A stretch of DNA of 37,477 bases, from assembly GCA_021154855.1 (NCBI GenBank), contig JAJKHV010000171.1, positions 1 to 37,477 on the forward strand, written 5' to 3'. A program made the position numbers and the translations under genes. The number at the start of each line of letters is the position of its first letter. Positions within the stretch are counted from its first letter, which is position 1. The stretch is from Solirubrobacterales bacterium (GTDB lineage Bacteria > Actinomycetota > Thermoleophilia > Solirubrobacterales > 70-9). Shown piece by piece: positions 8,028 to 18,923 of this stretch. The notes below the pieces were generated by a model, which was given only the letters and a program-made list of their open reading frames with translations, was not told where the DNA came from and searched no databases.

Positions 8028-9392
8028 CTACGCGGGAGCGATCGCCACTGCGTGGTTGGAGACGATCCGGTTGTCCGGGTCGTAGCGGCGCTTGACGTCG
8101 GCCAAGCGGGCGCAGACCTCCGGCGGCAGGATCGCGTCGGTGTCGCAGGGGCGCTCGGCGAAGTTGAAGTAGCCGCCCTCGGCTGCCCACGGTTCCATCG
8201 CCTCGTCAAAGCGGTCGAGGTGCGCCTCGATCGCCTGGCCCAGCTCAGGGGTCATCGGCAGGCCGATGCCGAACATGGCGAAGGCCGCGTCGAGGTGGGA
8301 GAGGGCGCCGCCATTCTGGTCCTCGCGACCGAGTGCTCCACCCACGTGGCGCAGCTCGGCCAGCAGCAGCGGCGACTGTGCCGCGGGGCCTGCAAGTCCT
8401 GCGAAGGCCTCGATCGCCTCGTCGGGCAGCTCGCGAAGGATCTGGTGGTGGCCCATGCCCGGCACCGGGTTCTCGGGGTCCATGTGTATCCGGCAGAGGC
8501 CGGCGGCGGGAATCTGGCCGAAGGTATCCATGATCGTCTCGCCGATCTCCCGCAATGGCGCGATCGTCGCTTCGCCCTTTGCCTGGTCGCCGATGCAGGC
8601 GCCGTCGATCGTCAGCAGCGGACGACCGCGGATCGGCTCCGGCACGTCCGGGATCGGCGGTGGGGTGATGAAGCGCACCACCGAGGTGACGTCATCGGAC
8701 ACGCCGGCGGTCCAGTCGCGATAGGCGCGCACCGCCTCGGCGCCGACCTCGGCCGGGAAGACCAGGGCGCCGGCGTAGACGTCGGCAATCGGGACCAGGT
8801 CGAGCTGCAGGGCGGTGACGATCGCGTAGCCGCCTCCGCCGCCGCGCAGCGCCCAGAAGAGGTCGGGGTCGCTTTCGGCGTCGACCGTGCGCGGCTCTCC
8901 TTCGGCGGTGACCAGCTCGATCGTGCGGACGCGGTTGCAGGCGAAGCCGTAGCGGCGGCCGAGCCAGCTCAGCCCGCCGCCGAGCGAGTAGCCGATCACG
9001 CCGACGTCGGGAGAGGAACCCGGCAGCGAGCTGAGGCCGTGGGCGCCCGCGGCTTCGCTCAGCTCGAGGACCAGCACGCCTGCCTCGACCCGTGCCGTCT
9101 CTGCATCGGGGTCGACGGCGATCCCGCGCATCCGCTCGGTCTTGATCAGGATCGTCCCCTCGAGCGATCCCAGCGCGACGGCGCCGTGGCCCGTTCCCTG
9201 GCCCGAGACGCGAAGGTCGTTTTTGCCGGCGAAGCGGACGACCTTGGCGACGTCCTCGGCGCTCTCGACGAAGGCGACGGCCTCCGGCTGCTGATCGGCG
9301 ACCAGGTTCCAGGCGAGGCGAGCCTCGTCCCAGTCGGCGTCGGCGGGGGTTGCGATGCGGCCGGCAATCGCCAGCCCGGTGAAGTCACTCAT
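8028..9392 (-). CDS. FAD-binding oxidoreductase, berberine-bridge-enzyme type
   Basis: VRVSGQGTGHGA and GGGLSWLGRRYGFACNRVRTIELVTAEG resemble sites of 6-S-cysteinyl/8-alpha-histidyl FAD attachment; C-terminal BBE motif VKRRYDPDNRI. Confidence 0.88.
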   Translation of the reverse strand: MSDFTGLAIAGRIATPADADWDEARLAWNLVADQQPEAVAFVESAEDVAKVVRFAGKNDLRVSGQGTGHGAVALGSLEGTILIKTERMRGIAVDPDAETARVEAGVLVLELSEAAGAHGLSSLPGSSPDVGVIGYSLGGGLSWLGRRYGFACNRVRTIELVTAEGEPRTVDAESDPDLFWALRGGGGGYAIVTALQLDLVPIADVYAGALVFPAEVGAEAVRAYRDWTAGVSDDVTSVVRFITPPPIPDVPEPIRGRPLLTIDGACIGDQAKGEATIAPLREIGETIMDTFGQIPAAGLCRIHMDPENPVPGMGHHQILRELPDEAIEAFAGLAGPAAQSPLLLAELRHVGGALGREDQNGGALSHLDAAFAMFGIGLPMTPELGQAIEAHLDRFDEAMEPWAAEGGYFNFAERPCDTDAILPPEVCARLADVKRRYDPDNRIVSNHAVAIAPA

Positions 9393-9407
9393 TCAAGTCT
9401 CCTTGGA

Positions 9408-10058
9408 TCAGCTCAGCGTCAAGCGTTGGACGGTGCCTCCGGCCCCCACCAGCACCGCGCTCACCATATCTGGAGGGAAAAGGCCGTGTGCGGCAATCCC
9501 AGGGTCGGCCTCGAGACGGGCCGCGAGGGCTTGCGGATCGTCGATCTCGCCTCCGTAGTCGGCGATGATTCCGCCGTCGGGACTGGGCGGGAAGTCGCGC
9601 AATCTGACCTCGGGGCCGAGTCGGTCGAGGGTCGAGCGCAAGCCGAAGGAGAAGAGCTCGAGCGGCACAGGGGCGTTCAGCGAGCCGACCGGCTTGGTCG
9701 AGTCTGCGATGACGACGAAGCGCTCCGCCGCCGCCGCGACGATCTTCTCGCGCAGGTGGGCGCCACCGCCGCCCTTGATCAGCCAGCCGTCGGGCGTGAC
9801 CTGGTCGGTGCCGTCGATCGCGATGTCGAGTCGCTCCAGCTCGCTGAACTCCTCGACCGCGATTCCCAGATCGCGAGCCTGCACCTCGGTCGCAACCGAT
9901 GTCGCAACGCAGCGGATTGCGCTCAGGCCGCGGGCGGCGATCGCCGGCAGCAGAAGGGCGACGGTCGATCCCGTCCCCAGTCCCACCGTCATCCCCTCCT
10001 CGACCAGATCCGCGGCGGCTTCGGCGGCGATGCGCTTCTCGGCGTCGGCGTCGCTCAT
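9408..10058 (-). CDS. rpiA: Ribose-5-phosphate isomerase A
   Basis: VGLGTGSTVALLLPAI; IDGTDQVTPDGWLIKGGGGAHLREKIVAAAAERFVVIADSTK. Confidence 0.95.
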   Translation of the reverse strand: MSDADAEKRIAAEAAADLVEEGMTVGLGTGSTVALLLPAIAARGLSAIRCVATSVATEVQARDLGIAVEEFSELERLDIAIDGTDQVTPDGWLIKGGGGAHLREKIVAAAAERFVVIADSTKPVGSLNAPVPLELFSFGLRSTLDRLGPEVRLRDFPPSPDGGIIADYGGEIDDPQALAARLEADPGIAAHGLFPPDMVSAVLVGAGGTVQRLTLS

Positions 10059-10083
10059 GGCGTCGCACTCTAGCCCCGCGTTT

Positions 10084-10133
10084 GCTGACTTCGTCTTTAG
10101 TCGCCCTATTGGACGACTAACGACGAAGTCAGC
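10084..10133. repeat. Long inverted repeat, 20-bp arms (1 mismatch), 10-nt loop
   Basis: GCTGACTTCGTCTTTAGTCG (10084-10103) / ccctattgga / CGACTAACGACGAAGTCAGC (10114-10133), in the rpiA-FHA divergent intergenic region. Confidence 0.92.
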
Positions 10134-10158
10134 GTCGGAGATTTATGCTCGCGACCAG

Positions 10159-10737
10159 ATGGCCGCGCGGATTTGGTTGACGGGACCCGGGGGAGAGCCT
10201 CGGTCGGTGGCGCTGTCTGAGCGCACCGTCGTCGGCCGGGACCCCGAGGCCGACGTCCACATCGACGACGAAAGGGTCTCCTGGAACCACCTCGAGATCG
10301 AGCGCCGCGGCGAGGTTCTGATGGCCACCGACCTCGATAGCCGCAACGGCACCGCCCTAAACGGCGAGCCGCTCGATCGACCTCGCCGCCTGCGCAACGG
10401 CGACACGTTGATCGTCGGCGGCCACCGGCTCGAAGTCTCACTCGGTCCGGCGACCCCGGTCGGCGCGACCGTTCCCAGCACTCAACCCGCGGTTGCGCTG
10501 ACTGAAGAAGAGCGGGCGACCGCCGCGGCCCTGGTCGCTCCCTACCGCAGTGAGGGCGCCTTTGCCGGTCGTCCCGCCACCCGAGCCGAGATCGCCGCCA
10601 CGCTGCAGGTCAGCGAGCGCACCGCCCAGCGGCGACTCGACGCCCTCGCCGCCAAGCTCAATGTCTCAGGCGACTCCGGTCGCGAGCGCCCCCGCCTGAT
10701 CGCCGCCCGCGTGATCGAGCTCGGCCTCGACCGCTGA
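10159..10737 (+). CDS. FHA-domain protein with C-terminal HTH-like region
   Basis: In-frame ATG at 10159 (the ORF track extends further upstream, antisense to rpiA). FHA core VGRDPEADVHIDDERVSWNHLEIE...DLDSRNGTALNG; C-terminal RAEIAATLQVSERTAQRRLDALAAKLNV. Confidence 0.85.
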   Translation: MAARIWLTGPGGEPRSVALSERTVVGRDPEADVHIDDERVSWNHLEIERRGEVLMATDLDSRNGTALNGEPLDRPRRLRNGDTLIVGGHRLEVSLGPATPVGATVPSTQPAVALTEEERATAAALVAPYRSEGAFAGRPATRAEIAATLQVSERTAQRRLDALAAKLNVSGDSGRERPRLIAARVIELGLDR

Positions 10738-10742
10738 CCCGG

Positions 10743-10764
10743 ACCGGGCCAAAGCCGGCCCGGT
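10743..10764. terminator. GC-rich hairpin (ACCGGGCC / GGCCCGGT) after the FHA gene
   Basis: 8-bp perfect arms with a 6-nt loop, starting 5 bp after the stop codon; no clear U-run. Confidence 0.5.
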
Positions 10765-10848
10765 GGGGGACACAGGCGTCGTTTTCGCGTGCGGGCCCCA
10801 AGCGGAGCATCGGTTGTGCAAATGCAACCGACCCGAAAGGGGAGTCCC

Positions 10849-11907
10849 ATGTTCAACCGCTCGATCTTCACCGCCCTGCTCGTTCTCCTTGCGCTCGCCG
10901 TACCGGCCACTGCCTCCGCCGCGTCCTCGCGAACCGGCGCAGTGGTCTTCTCGCGTGCGAGCGAAGAAGGCAGCGTGCTCAAAGGCGGCCTCTACGCAGC
11001 CAAGGAAGGCCATCTCAACCAGCTGACCGAAAATCCGGCCGACAGCGAACCGGACTTCTCCGCCGACGGACGCAAGATTGCCTTCATCCGCAGCGGCGAC
11101 GTCTGGGCGATGCGCGCCGACGGCACCGGCCAGCACAAGCTGACCAGCGGCGCCGAGGTCGACAGTCGTCCGCAGTTCTCGCCCGACGGCCATTACGTCG
11201 TCTTCGAGCGTCGCAACGCAGCGGACGGCAGCCTGCGCGATCTCTATCGCGTCAACTTGGGGGGCAGCGCCCACACGCTTGTGACCGGCGCTTACGACGA
11301 GCACGAAGCCTCCTTTTCACCGGACGGACGAGCGCTCGTCTTCGTCCGCAGCACTCCCGAGACCGGCGGTGGCTTCGCCGACGACATCTTTTCGGTGCGG
11401 CCTTCTGGGGCCGGCCTGGCGCGCCTGACGAGCAGCGGTCACATCGACGAGTTCTCGCCCCGCTATTTCAAGGGCGGAATCGTCTTCAGTCGCGGCCAGA
11501 GCGGTGAAGGCCCCGGCGCCTATGCCGACATCTTCACGATGCGGGGCAGCGGCAGCAACGTCCGGGTCCAGGTGGCCGGCGCCGGCTCGTCCTTCGTCGA
11601 AGACGTCGCGCCGGGAGCGCAATTGCTGCTCTTTCGCCGCGATCAGGGCCTCTGGGTGAAGAAGATCGGGCCCGGACGCGCCCACAAGCTGAGCCAGGTC
11701 GCCGACGGCTCCTCGACCAACTCGGTCTTCTCTTCAGACGGCCGCCGTGTGGCGGCCTTCATCGCCACTGAAGAAGAAGAGTCGCTCTCTGCGATCGACG
11801 TCGGCACTCGCCGCAGCGCCGAGCTCGCGGAAGGGTTCTCCCTGGAAAGCGGCTCGGTGGCGACCAGCATCGGACCGGTCATCACCTGGCAGCCGGTGCC
11901 TCGCTAA
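10849..11907 (+). CDS. Secreted TolB-like WD40/beta-propeller protein
   Basis: Likely start at ATG 10849: MFNRSIFTALLVLLALAVPATASAASS signal peptide, then PDFSADGRKIAFIRSGDVWAMRADGTG-type repeats. Confidence 0.8.
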   Translation: MFNRSIFTALLVLLALAVPATASAASSRTGAVVFSRASEEGSVLKGGLYAAKEGHLNQLTENPADSEPDFSADGRKIAFIRSGDVWAMRADGTGQHKLTSGAEVDSRPQFSPDGHYVVFERRNAADGSLRDLYRVNLGGSAHTLVTGAYDEHEASFSPDGRALVFVRSTPETGGGFADDIFSVRPSGAGLARLTSSGHIDEFSPRYFKGGIVFSRGQSGEGPGAYADIFTMRGSGSNVRVQVAGAGSSFVEDVAPGAQLLLFRRDQGLWVKKIGPGRAHKLSQVADGSSTNSVFSSDGRRVAAFIATEEEESLSAIDVGTRRSAELAEGFSLESGSVATSIGPVITWQPVPR

Positions 11908-11916
11908 GCCCCGCTC

Positions 11917-11970
11917 CGGGGCGTGTCTGAGTTTCCCACGAAATCTGTGGTCAAAATCAGGCACGCCCCG
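11917..11970. repeat. Inverted repeat, 14-bp arms (1 mismatch), with an inner CCAC/GTGG stem
   Basis: CGGGGCGTGTCTGA (11917-11930) / TCAGGCACGCCCCG (11957-11970) in the TolB-like/kinase intergenic region. Confidence 0.85.
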
Positions 11971-12012
11971 TTGCGGGTGTCCCTCGTCTCTCTGCGGCGA
12001 TATAACCGCCGC

Positions 12013-13830
<1,818 letters not shown>

Positions 13831-13910
13831 AAGCTTTCCGGACTGGGGCCCACCGCTCCAGGCCAAGCGGCCGTCGACGTATCGCTCCATCGGTGGGATT
13901 GCGCGGGGCC

Positions 13911-13968
13911 TCGGGGGAGGGTCTGCGGGAACTCCCGGTCGAAGGCCGGCCCGCAGACCGTCCCCCGA
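13911..13968. repeat. Long inverted repeat, 19-bp arms (1 mismatch), 20-nt loop; terminator-like
   Basis: TCGGGGGAGGGTCTGCGGG (13911-13929) / CCCGCAGACCGTCCCCCGA (13950-13968), between the kinase gene and tkt. Confidence 0.92.
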
Positions 13969-14006
13969 CGCCCCTCCCCATCACAGCCGTCTCATAGGAT
14001 CGATAC

Positions 14007-16076
14007 GTGAGCCGCGACCTCGACCAGCTCTGCATCAACACGATCCGGACGCTTTCGATCGACGCAATTCAGAAGGCCAATTCCGGCCACCCGGGCACCC
14101 CAATGGCGCTTGCCCCCGTCGCCTACACGCTCTGGCAGCGGTTTCTGCGCTTCGACCCGGCTGACCCGATCTGGCCCGGCCGCGATCGCTTCGTCCTCTC
14201 CGCCGGCCACGCTTCGATGCTGCTCTACTCGCTGCTCCACCTCGCCGGTGTCAGGGCGGTCGACCCGGACTACGAGATCGTCGGCGATCCCGCCGTCTCA
14301 CTCGCCGACATCGAAAGCTTCCGCCAGGTCGACTCCCGCGCCCCCGGCCACCCCGAGTACCGCTGGACCTCGGGGGTCGAGACCACCACCGGTCCGCTCG
14401 GCCAGGGTGTCGCCACCTCGGTTGGGATGGCGATCGCCGGCAAATGGCAGGGCGCCCGGTACAACCGGCCGGGCTTCGAGCTCTTCGACTTCGACGTCTA
14501 TGCGATCGCCGGCGACGGCTGCCTGATGGAGGGTGTCTCCAGCGAAGCCGCCTCGATCGCCGGCCACCTCGAGCTCGACAACCTCTGCTGGGTCTACGAC
14601 AACAACCAGATCACGATCGACGGCAAAACCCAGATCACCTATGACGACGATGTCGTAGCCCATTTCATGGGCTACGGCTGGAACGTCACCCGTGTCGGGG
14701 ACGCCAACGACACCGACCTGATCGCCACCGCCTTCGAGGAGTTCAAGGGCGAGGAGGGGCGGCCGACGCTGATCATCGTCGACAGCCATATCGGCTGGGG
14801 CGCTCCGCACAAGGTCGATACCCCGGCGGCCCACGGCGAGCCGCTCGGCGAGGAGGAGGTGCGCGAGACCAAGCGCGCCTACGGCTGGCCCGAGGGCGCC
14901 CAGTTCCGGGTCCCGGACGGGGTGCGCGAGCGCTTCGCCGACGGGATCGGCAAGCGCGGCGCCGAGCTGTCGGCGGCTTGGGCGAGCAAGCTTGCCGACT
15001 ACGCCAGGGACAACGCTGATCTCGCCAATGAGATTGACACCCAGCAGAAGCGCGAGCTGCCCGACGGCTGGGACGCCGGCATCCCGAGCTTCGCGCCCGA
15101 CGAGAAGGGAATCGCCACCCGCAAGGCGTCGCAGCAGGTCGAGAACGCGATCGCCGAGCGCCTGCCCTGGCTGCTGGCCGGCTCCGCCGACCTCACCGAC
15201 TCGACCTCGGTGCGGCTCAACTTCGACGGCGCGGCTGATTTCGAGCCCGGCGCCTACGACGGCCGCCAGCTCCACTACGGCATCCGAGAGCACGAGTCGG
15301 CGGCGATCTCCAACGGCCTTTCACTGACCAAGCTGCGCCCGCTTTGGTCCACCTACCTCACCTTCTCCGACTACGCACGGCCGGCGATCCGGCTCTCGGC
15401 TCTGATGGAGCTACCGGTGATCCACCTCTTCACACATGACTCGATCGGCCTCGGCGAGGACGGCCCGACCCACCAGCCGGTCGAGCAGCTCGCATCCCTG
15501 CGGGCAATCCCCGGCCTCGACGTGATCCGTCCCGCCGATGCCAACGAGGTCGCCGAGGCCTGGCGGGCTGCGATCGATCGCCACCACCAGCCGGTTGCCC
15601 TGATCCTCACCCGCCAGAACGTGCCGGTCTTCGACCGCTCCAAGTACGCCTCGGCCGCGGGCCTGCGGCGGGGCGCCTATGTGCTCGCCGACCCTGAGAA
15701 CGGCGATCCCGAGGTCATCTTGATGGCCACCGGCAGCGAGGTGGCCCTGGCGCTGTCCGCGCACGAGCAGCTGTCCGGCGAGGGAGTTCGCTCGCGGGTC
15801 GTCAGCATGCCGTGCTGCGAGCTCTTCGATGGGCAGGAGAAGGAGCACCGCGACGGGGTCGTGCCGCCGGGGCTGCGTGCACGAGTCTCGATCGAGGAGG
15901 CCTCGACCCTAGGCTGGGACCGCTACGTCGGCCCCGAGGGCGCCCGGATCGGCATGCATACCTTTGGCAGCTCAGCGCCGCTGAAGGACCTTCAGAGCAA
16001 GTTCGGCTTCACCCCTGAGAAGGTCGCCGAGGCGGCGCGCGGGGCGGTCGAGCAAGCTGAGAAAGTGAAAACGTGA
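14007..16076 (+). CDS. tkt: Transketolase
   Basis: IDAIQKANSGHPGTPMALAPVAYTLW; ETTTGPLGQGVATSVGMAIA; GDGCLMEGVSSEAASIAGHL; THDSIGLGEDGPTHQPVEQLASLRAIPGL. Confidence 0.97.
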   Translation: MSRDLDQLCINTIRTLSIDAIQKANSGHPGTPMALAPVAYTLWQRFLRFDPADPIWPGRDRFVLSAGHASMLLYSLLHLAGVRAVDPDYEIVGDPAVSLADIESFRQVDSRAPGHPEYRWTSGVETTTGPLGQGVATSVGMAIAGKWQGARYNRPGFELFDFDVYAIAGDGCLMEGVSSEAASIAGHLELDNLCWVYDNNQITIDGKTQITYDDDVVAHFMGYGWNVTRVGDANDTDLIATAFEEFKGEEGRPTLIIVDSHIGWGAPHKVDTPAAHGEPLGEEEVRETKRAYGWPEGAQFRVPDGVRERFADGIGKRGAELSAAWASKLADYARDNADLANEIDTQQKRELPDGWDAGIPSFAPDEKGIATRKASQQVENAIAERLPWLLAGSADLTDSTSVRLNFDGAADFEPGAYDGRQLHYGIREHESAAISNGLSLTKLRPLWSTYLTFSDYARPAIRLSALMELPVIHLFTHDSIGLGEDGPTHQPVEQLASLRAIPGLDVIRPADANEVAEAWRAAIDRHHQPVALILTRQNVPVFDRSKYASAAGLRRGAYVLADPENGDPEVILMATGSEVALALSAHEQLSGEGVRSRVVSMPCCELFDGQEKEHRDGVVPPGLRARVSIEEASTLGWDRYVGPEGARIGMHTFGSSAPLKDLQSKFGFTPEKVAEAARGAVEQAEKVKT

Positions 16077-17197
16077 GCGACGAGAGAGAGGCAACGATGA
16101 AGCCAACCGCGAAGTTGCACGAGGCGGGCCAGAGCCTCTGGCTCGACAACATCACCCGGCCGATGCTGGCCGAAGGGGTCCTGAAGGGCTACATCGAGGA
16201 GCTCTCGGTCACCGGCCTGACCTCCAACCCGACGATCTTCGACAAGGCGATCTCCGCTGGGGATGCCTACGACGAGCAGATCGCTCAGCTCAGCAACACC
16301 GCCGTTCCCGAGCAGGGAATCGGCGCCACTCCCCCCGAGAGGATCTTCTTCGAGCTGGCGCTGGCCGATCTGCGCGACGCCACCGACCTCTTCGCCACGG
16401 TGCACGAGCGCACCGACGGCGTCGACGGCTTCGCCTCGCTCGAGGTCTCGCCCTTGATCGCCGACGACGCCGAGGCGACGATCGAGGAGGCGGCCGCGCT
16501 CCACGCCAAAGCCGAGCGCGACAACCTCTTCATCAAGATTCCCGGCACCGAGGCAGGGCGCAAGGCGATCGAGGAGTCGATCTTCGCGGGGATCCCGATC
16601 AACGTCACCCTGCTGTTCGACGACAAGCAGTACCTGGCTGCCGCCGACGCCTACATGCGGGGGATAGAACGCCGGATCGAGGCTGGCCTCAATGCCAACG
16701 TCGCTTCGGTGGCCTCGATCTTCATGAGCCGCTGGGATGTCGCCGTCTCAGGCGAAGTTCCCGACGAGCTGCACAACCGCCTCGGCCTGGCGATCGGCTT
16801 CCGCGCCTACCGCGCCTACCGAGAGCTGCTCGACTCACCGCGCATGCAGCGGCTGATGAACGAGGGCGCGCGGCCGCAGCGCCTGCTCTGGGCCAGCACC
16901 GGCACCAAGGACCCGGACGCATCCGACGTTCTCTACATCGAGGGCTTCGCCTCGCCGTTCACGATCAACACGATGCCGGAGCCGACCCTGCATGCCTTTG
17001 CCGACCACGGTGAGGTGGCGGAGCTGGTGCCGGCGGACGGCGGCGAGTCTGAGCAGCTGCTGGCGCAGTTCGCGAGCGCCGGGATCGACGTCGACGCGCT
17101 CGCGGAGAGGTTGCAGGAGGAGGGCAAGGCGAGCTTCGCCAAGTCCTGGGACGAGATGCTGAAAACGATCGAGTCGCAGGTCGGGGCGCGCCTGTGA
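16073..17197 (+). CDS. tal: Transaldolase (alternative ATG start at 16097)
   Basis: [64 protein letters not shown]. The GTGA overlaps the tkt stop. Confidence 0.95.
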   Translation: MSDEREATMKPTAKLHEAGQSLWLDNITRPMLAEGVLKGYIEELSVTGLTSNPTIFDKAISAGDAYDEQIAQLSNTAVPEQGIGATPPERIFFELALADLRDATDLFATVHERTDGVDGFASLEVSPLIADDAEATIEEAAALHAKAERDNLFIKIPGTEAGRKAIEESIFAGIPINVTLLFDDKQYLAAADAYMRGIERRIEAGLNANVASVASIFMSRWDVAVSGEVPDELHNRLGLAIGFRAYRAYRELLDSPRMQRLMNEGARPQRLLWASTGTKDPDASDVLYIEGFASPFTINTMPEPTLHAFADHGEVAELVPADGGESEQLLAQFASAGIDVDALAERLQEEGKASFAKSWDEMLKTIESQVGARL

Positions 17198-17198
17198 G

Positions 17199-17252
17199 CG
17201 ACCAAATCGACACGGTGATTTCCGCTGCTTCGAGTCCGTGTCGATTTGGTCG
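17199..17252. repeat. Perfect long inverted repeat, 17-bp arms, 20-nt loop
   Basis: CGACCAAATCGACACGG (17199-17215) / CCGTGTCGATTTGGTCG (17236-17252), starting 2 bp after the tal stop codon. Confidence 0.95.
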
Positions 17253-17264
17253 GGAGCCAGTGAG

Positions 17265-18914
17265 GTGAGCAAAGCGCCGCCGCTGCGCCGGCGGCCGGCC
17301 TGGCAGGCGCTCGAGAAGCATTTCGCCGAGATCGAGAGAGAGCACCTGCGCGAGCTCTTCGCGTCGGACCCGCAGCGGGGCGAGCGGCTGGTCGCCGACG
17401 GCGCCGGCCTGCACCTCGACTTCTCCAAGAACCGGATCACCGACGAGACGGTGATGCTGCTCGGTCAGCTGGCCAAAGAGTGCGGCTTCGAGCAGCGCCG
17501 CGAAGCAATGTTCGCCGGCGAGCACATCAACGTCTCCGAGGATCGCGCCGTCCTCCACGTGGCGCTGCGCATGCCGCGCGGGCGCTCGCTTATCGTCGAC
17601 GGCGTCGACGTGGTCAAGGGGGTCCACGAGACGCTCGACCGCATGGCCGCCTTCGTCGAGCGCGTCCACTCCGGCGAGTGGACCGGGCACACCGGCAAGC
17701 CGATCCGCAACGTCGTCAACGTCGGCATCGGCGGCTCCGACCTCGGCCCGGTGATGGCTTACGAGGCGCTGCGCCATTACTCGCGCCGCGCACTCTCCTT
17801 CCGCTTCGTCTCCAACGTCGACGGCACCGACTTCGCCGAGTCGACCCGCGACCTCGATCCCGAGGAGACGCTCTTCGTGATCTCCTCGAAGACTTTCACC
17901 ACGCTGGAGACGATGACCAACGCTGTTAGCGCGCGCGAGTGGCTCCTTTCATCGCTGACCGGGCTCGGCGGCGATGAATCCGCTGTCGCCAAGCACTTCG
18001 TCGCAGTCTCGACCAACGCCGAGGAGGTCTCGAAGTTCGGCATCGATACCGAGAACATGTTCGGCTTCTGGGAGTGGGTCGGGGGGCGTTACTCGATGGA
18101 CTCGGCGATCGGTCTCTCGACCATGCTGGCGATCGGACCGGCCCGCTTCGAGGAGATGCTGGCCGGCTTCCACGCCATCGACGAGCACTTCCGAGAGGCG
18201 CCGCTCGCCGAGAACCTACCGGCGTTGATGGGACTGCTCTCCGTTTGGTACGGCGACTTCTTCGGCGCCCAGACCTGCGGCGTCTTTCCCTACGACCAGT
18301 ACCTGCACCGCTTTCCCGCCTACCTGCAGCAGTTGACGATGGAGTCCAACGGCAAGCACGTCACTCTCGACGGCGCCCACGTCGACTACGACACCGGCGC
18401 GATCTTCTGGGGCGAGCCCGGGACCAACGGCCAGCACTCCTTCTACCAGCTGATCCACCAGGGCACGCGACTGATTCCCTGCGATTTCATCGGCTTCTTT
18501 CACTCGAACAACCCGCTCGGTCGCCACCACGACCTGCTGATGTCCAACGTCTTCGCCCAGAGCGAGGCGCTCGCCTTCGGCAAGACGGCGGAGGAGGTGC
18601 GCGCCGAGGGCACGCCGGAGCAGGTCGTGGCCCACCGGGTGATGGAGGGCAACCGTCCCTCCAACACGATCCTCGCCGAGCGCCTCGATCCGCACACGCT
18701 CGGCACCCTCGTCGCCCTCTACGAGCACAGCGTCTTCACCCAAGGCGCGATCTGGGGGATCGACGCCTTCGACCAGTGGGGCGTTGAGCTGGGCAAGGCC
18801 CTGGCGGTGGCGATCATCCCCGAGCTCGAGTCCGACGAGGAGCCGAAGCTGCGCCACGACAGCTCGACCAACGCGCTGATCCGCCGCTACCGCAGCGCCC
18901 GTCGCGGAGAGTAG
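17265..18914 (+). CDS. pgi: Glucose-6-phosphate isomerase
   Basis: Likely GTG start at 17265; the track start at 17238 lies inside the hairpin. [52 protein letters not shown]. Confidence 0.95.
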   Translation: MSKAPPLRRRPAWQALEKHFAEIEREHLRELFASDPQRGERLVADGAGLHLDFSKNRITDETVMLLGQLAKECGFEQRREAMFAGEHINVSEDRAVLHVALRMPRGRSLIVDGVDVVKGVHETLDRMAAFVERVHSGEWTGHTGKPIRNVVNVGIGGSDLGPVMAYEALRHYSRRALSFRFVSNVDGTDFAESTRDLDPEETLFVISSKTFTTLETMTNAVSAREWLLSSLTGLGGDESAVAKHFVAVSTNAEEVSKFGIDTENMFGFWEWVGGRYSMDSAIGLSTMLAIGPARFEEMLAGFHAIDEHFREAPLAENLPALMGLLSVWYGDFFGAQTCGVFPYDQYLHRFPAYLQQLTMESNGKHVTLDGAHVDYDTGAIFWGEPGTNGQHSFYQLIHQGTRLIPCDFIGFFHSNNPLGRHHDLLMSNVFAQSEALAFGKTAEEVRAEGTPEQVVAHRVMEGNRPSNTILAERLDPHTLGTLVALYEHSVFTQGAIWGIDAFDQWGVELGKALAVAIIPELESDEEPKLRHDSSTNALIRRYRSARRGE

Positions 18915-18923
18915 GCTCGCCGC

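Noticed and set aside
8052-10073. 673-aa plus-strand ORF
   Set aside because: Antisense to the BBE oxidoreductase and rpiA genes, which have clear family motifs; a long open frame expected from high-GC codon bias.
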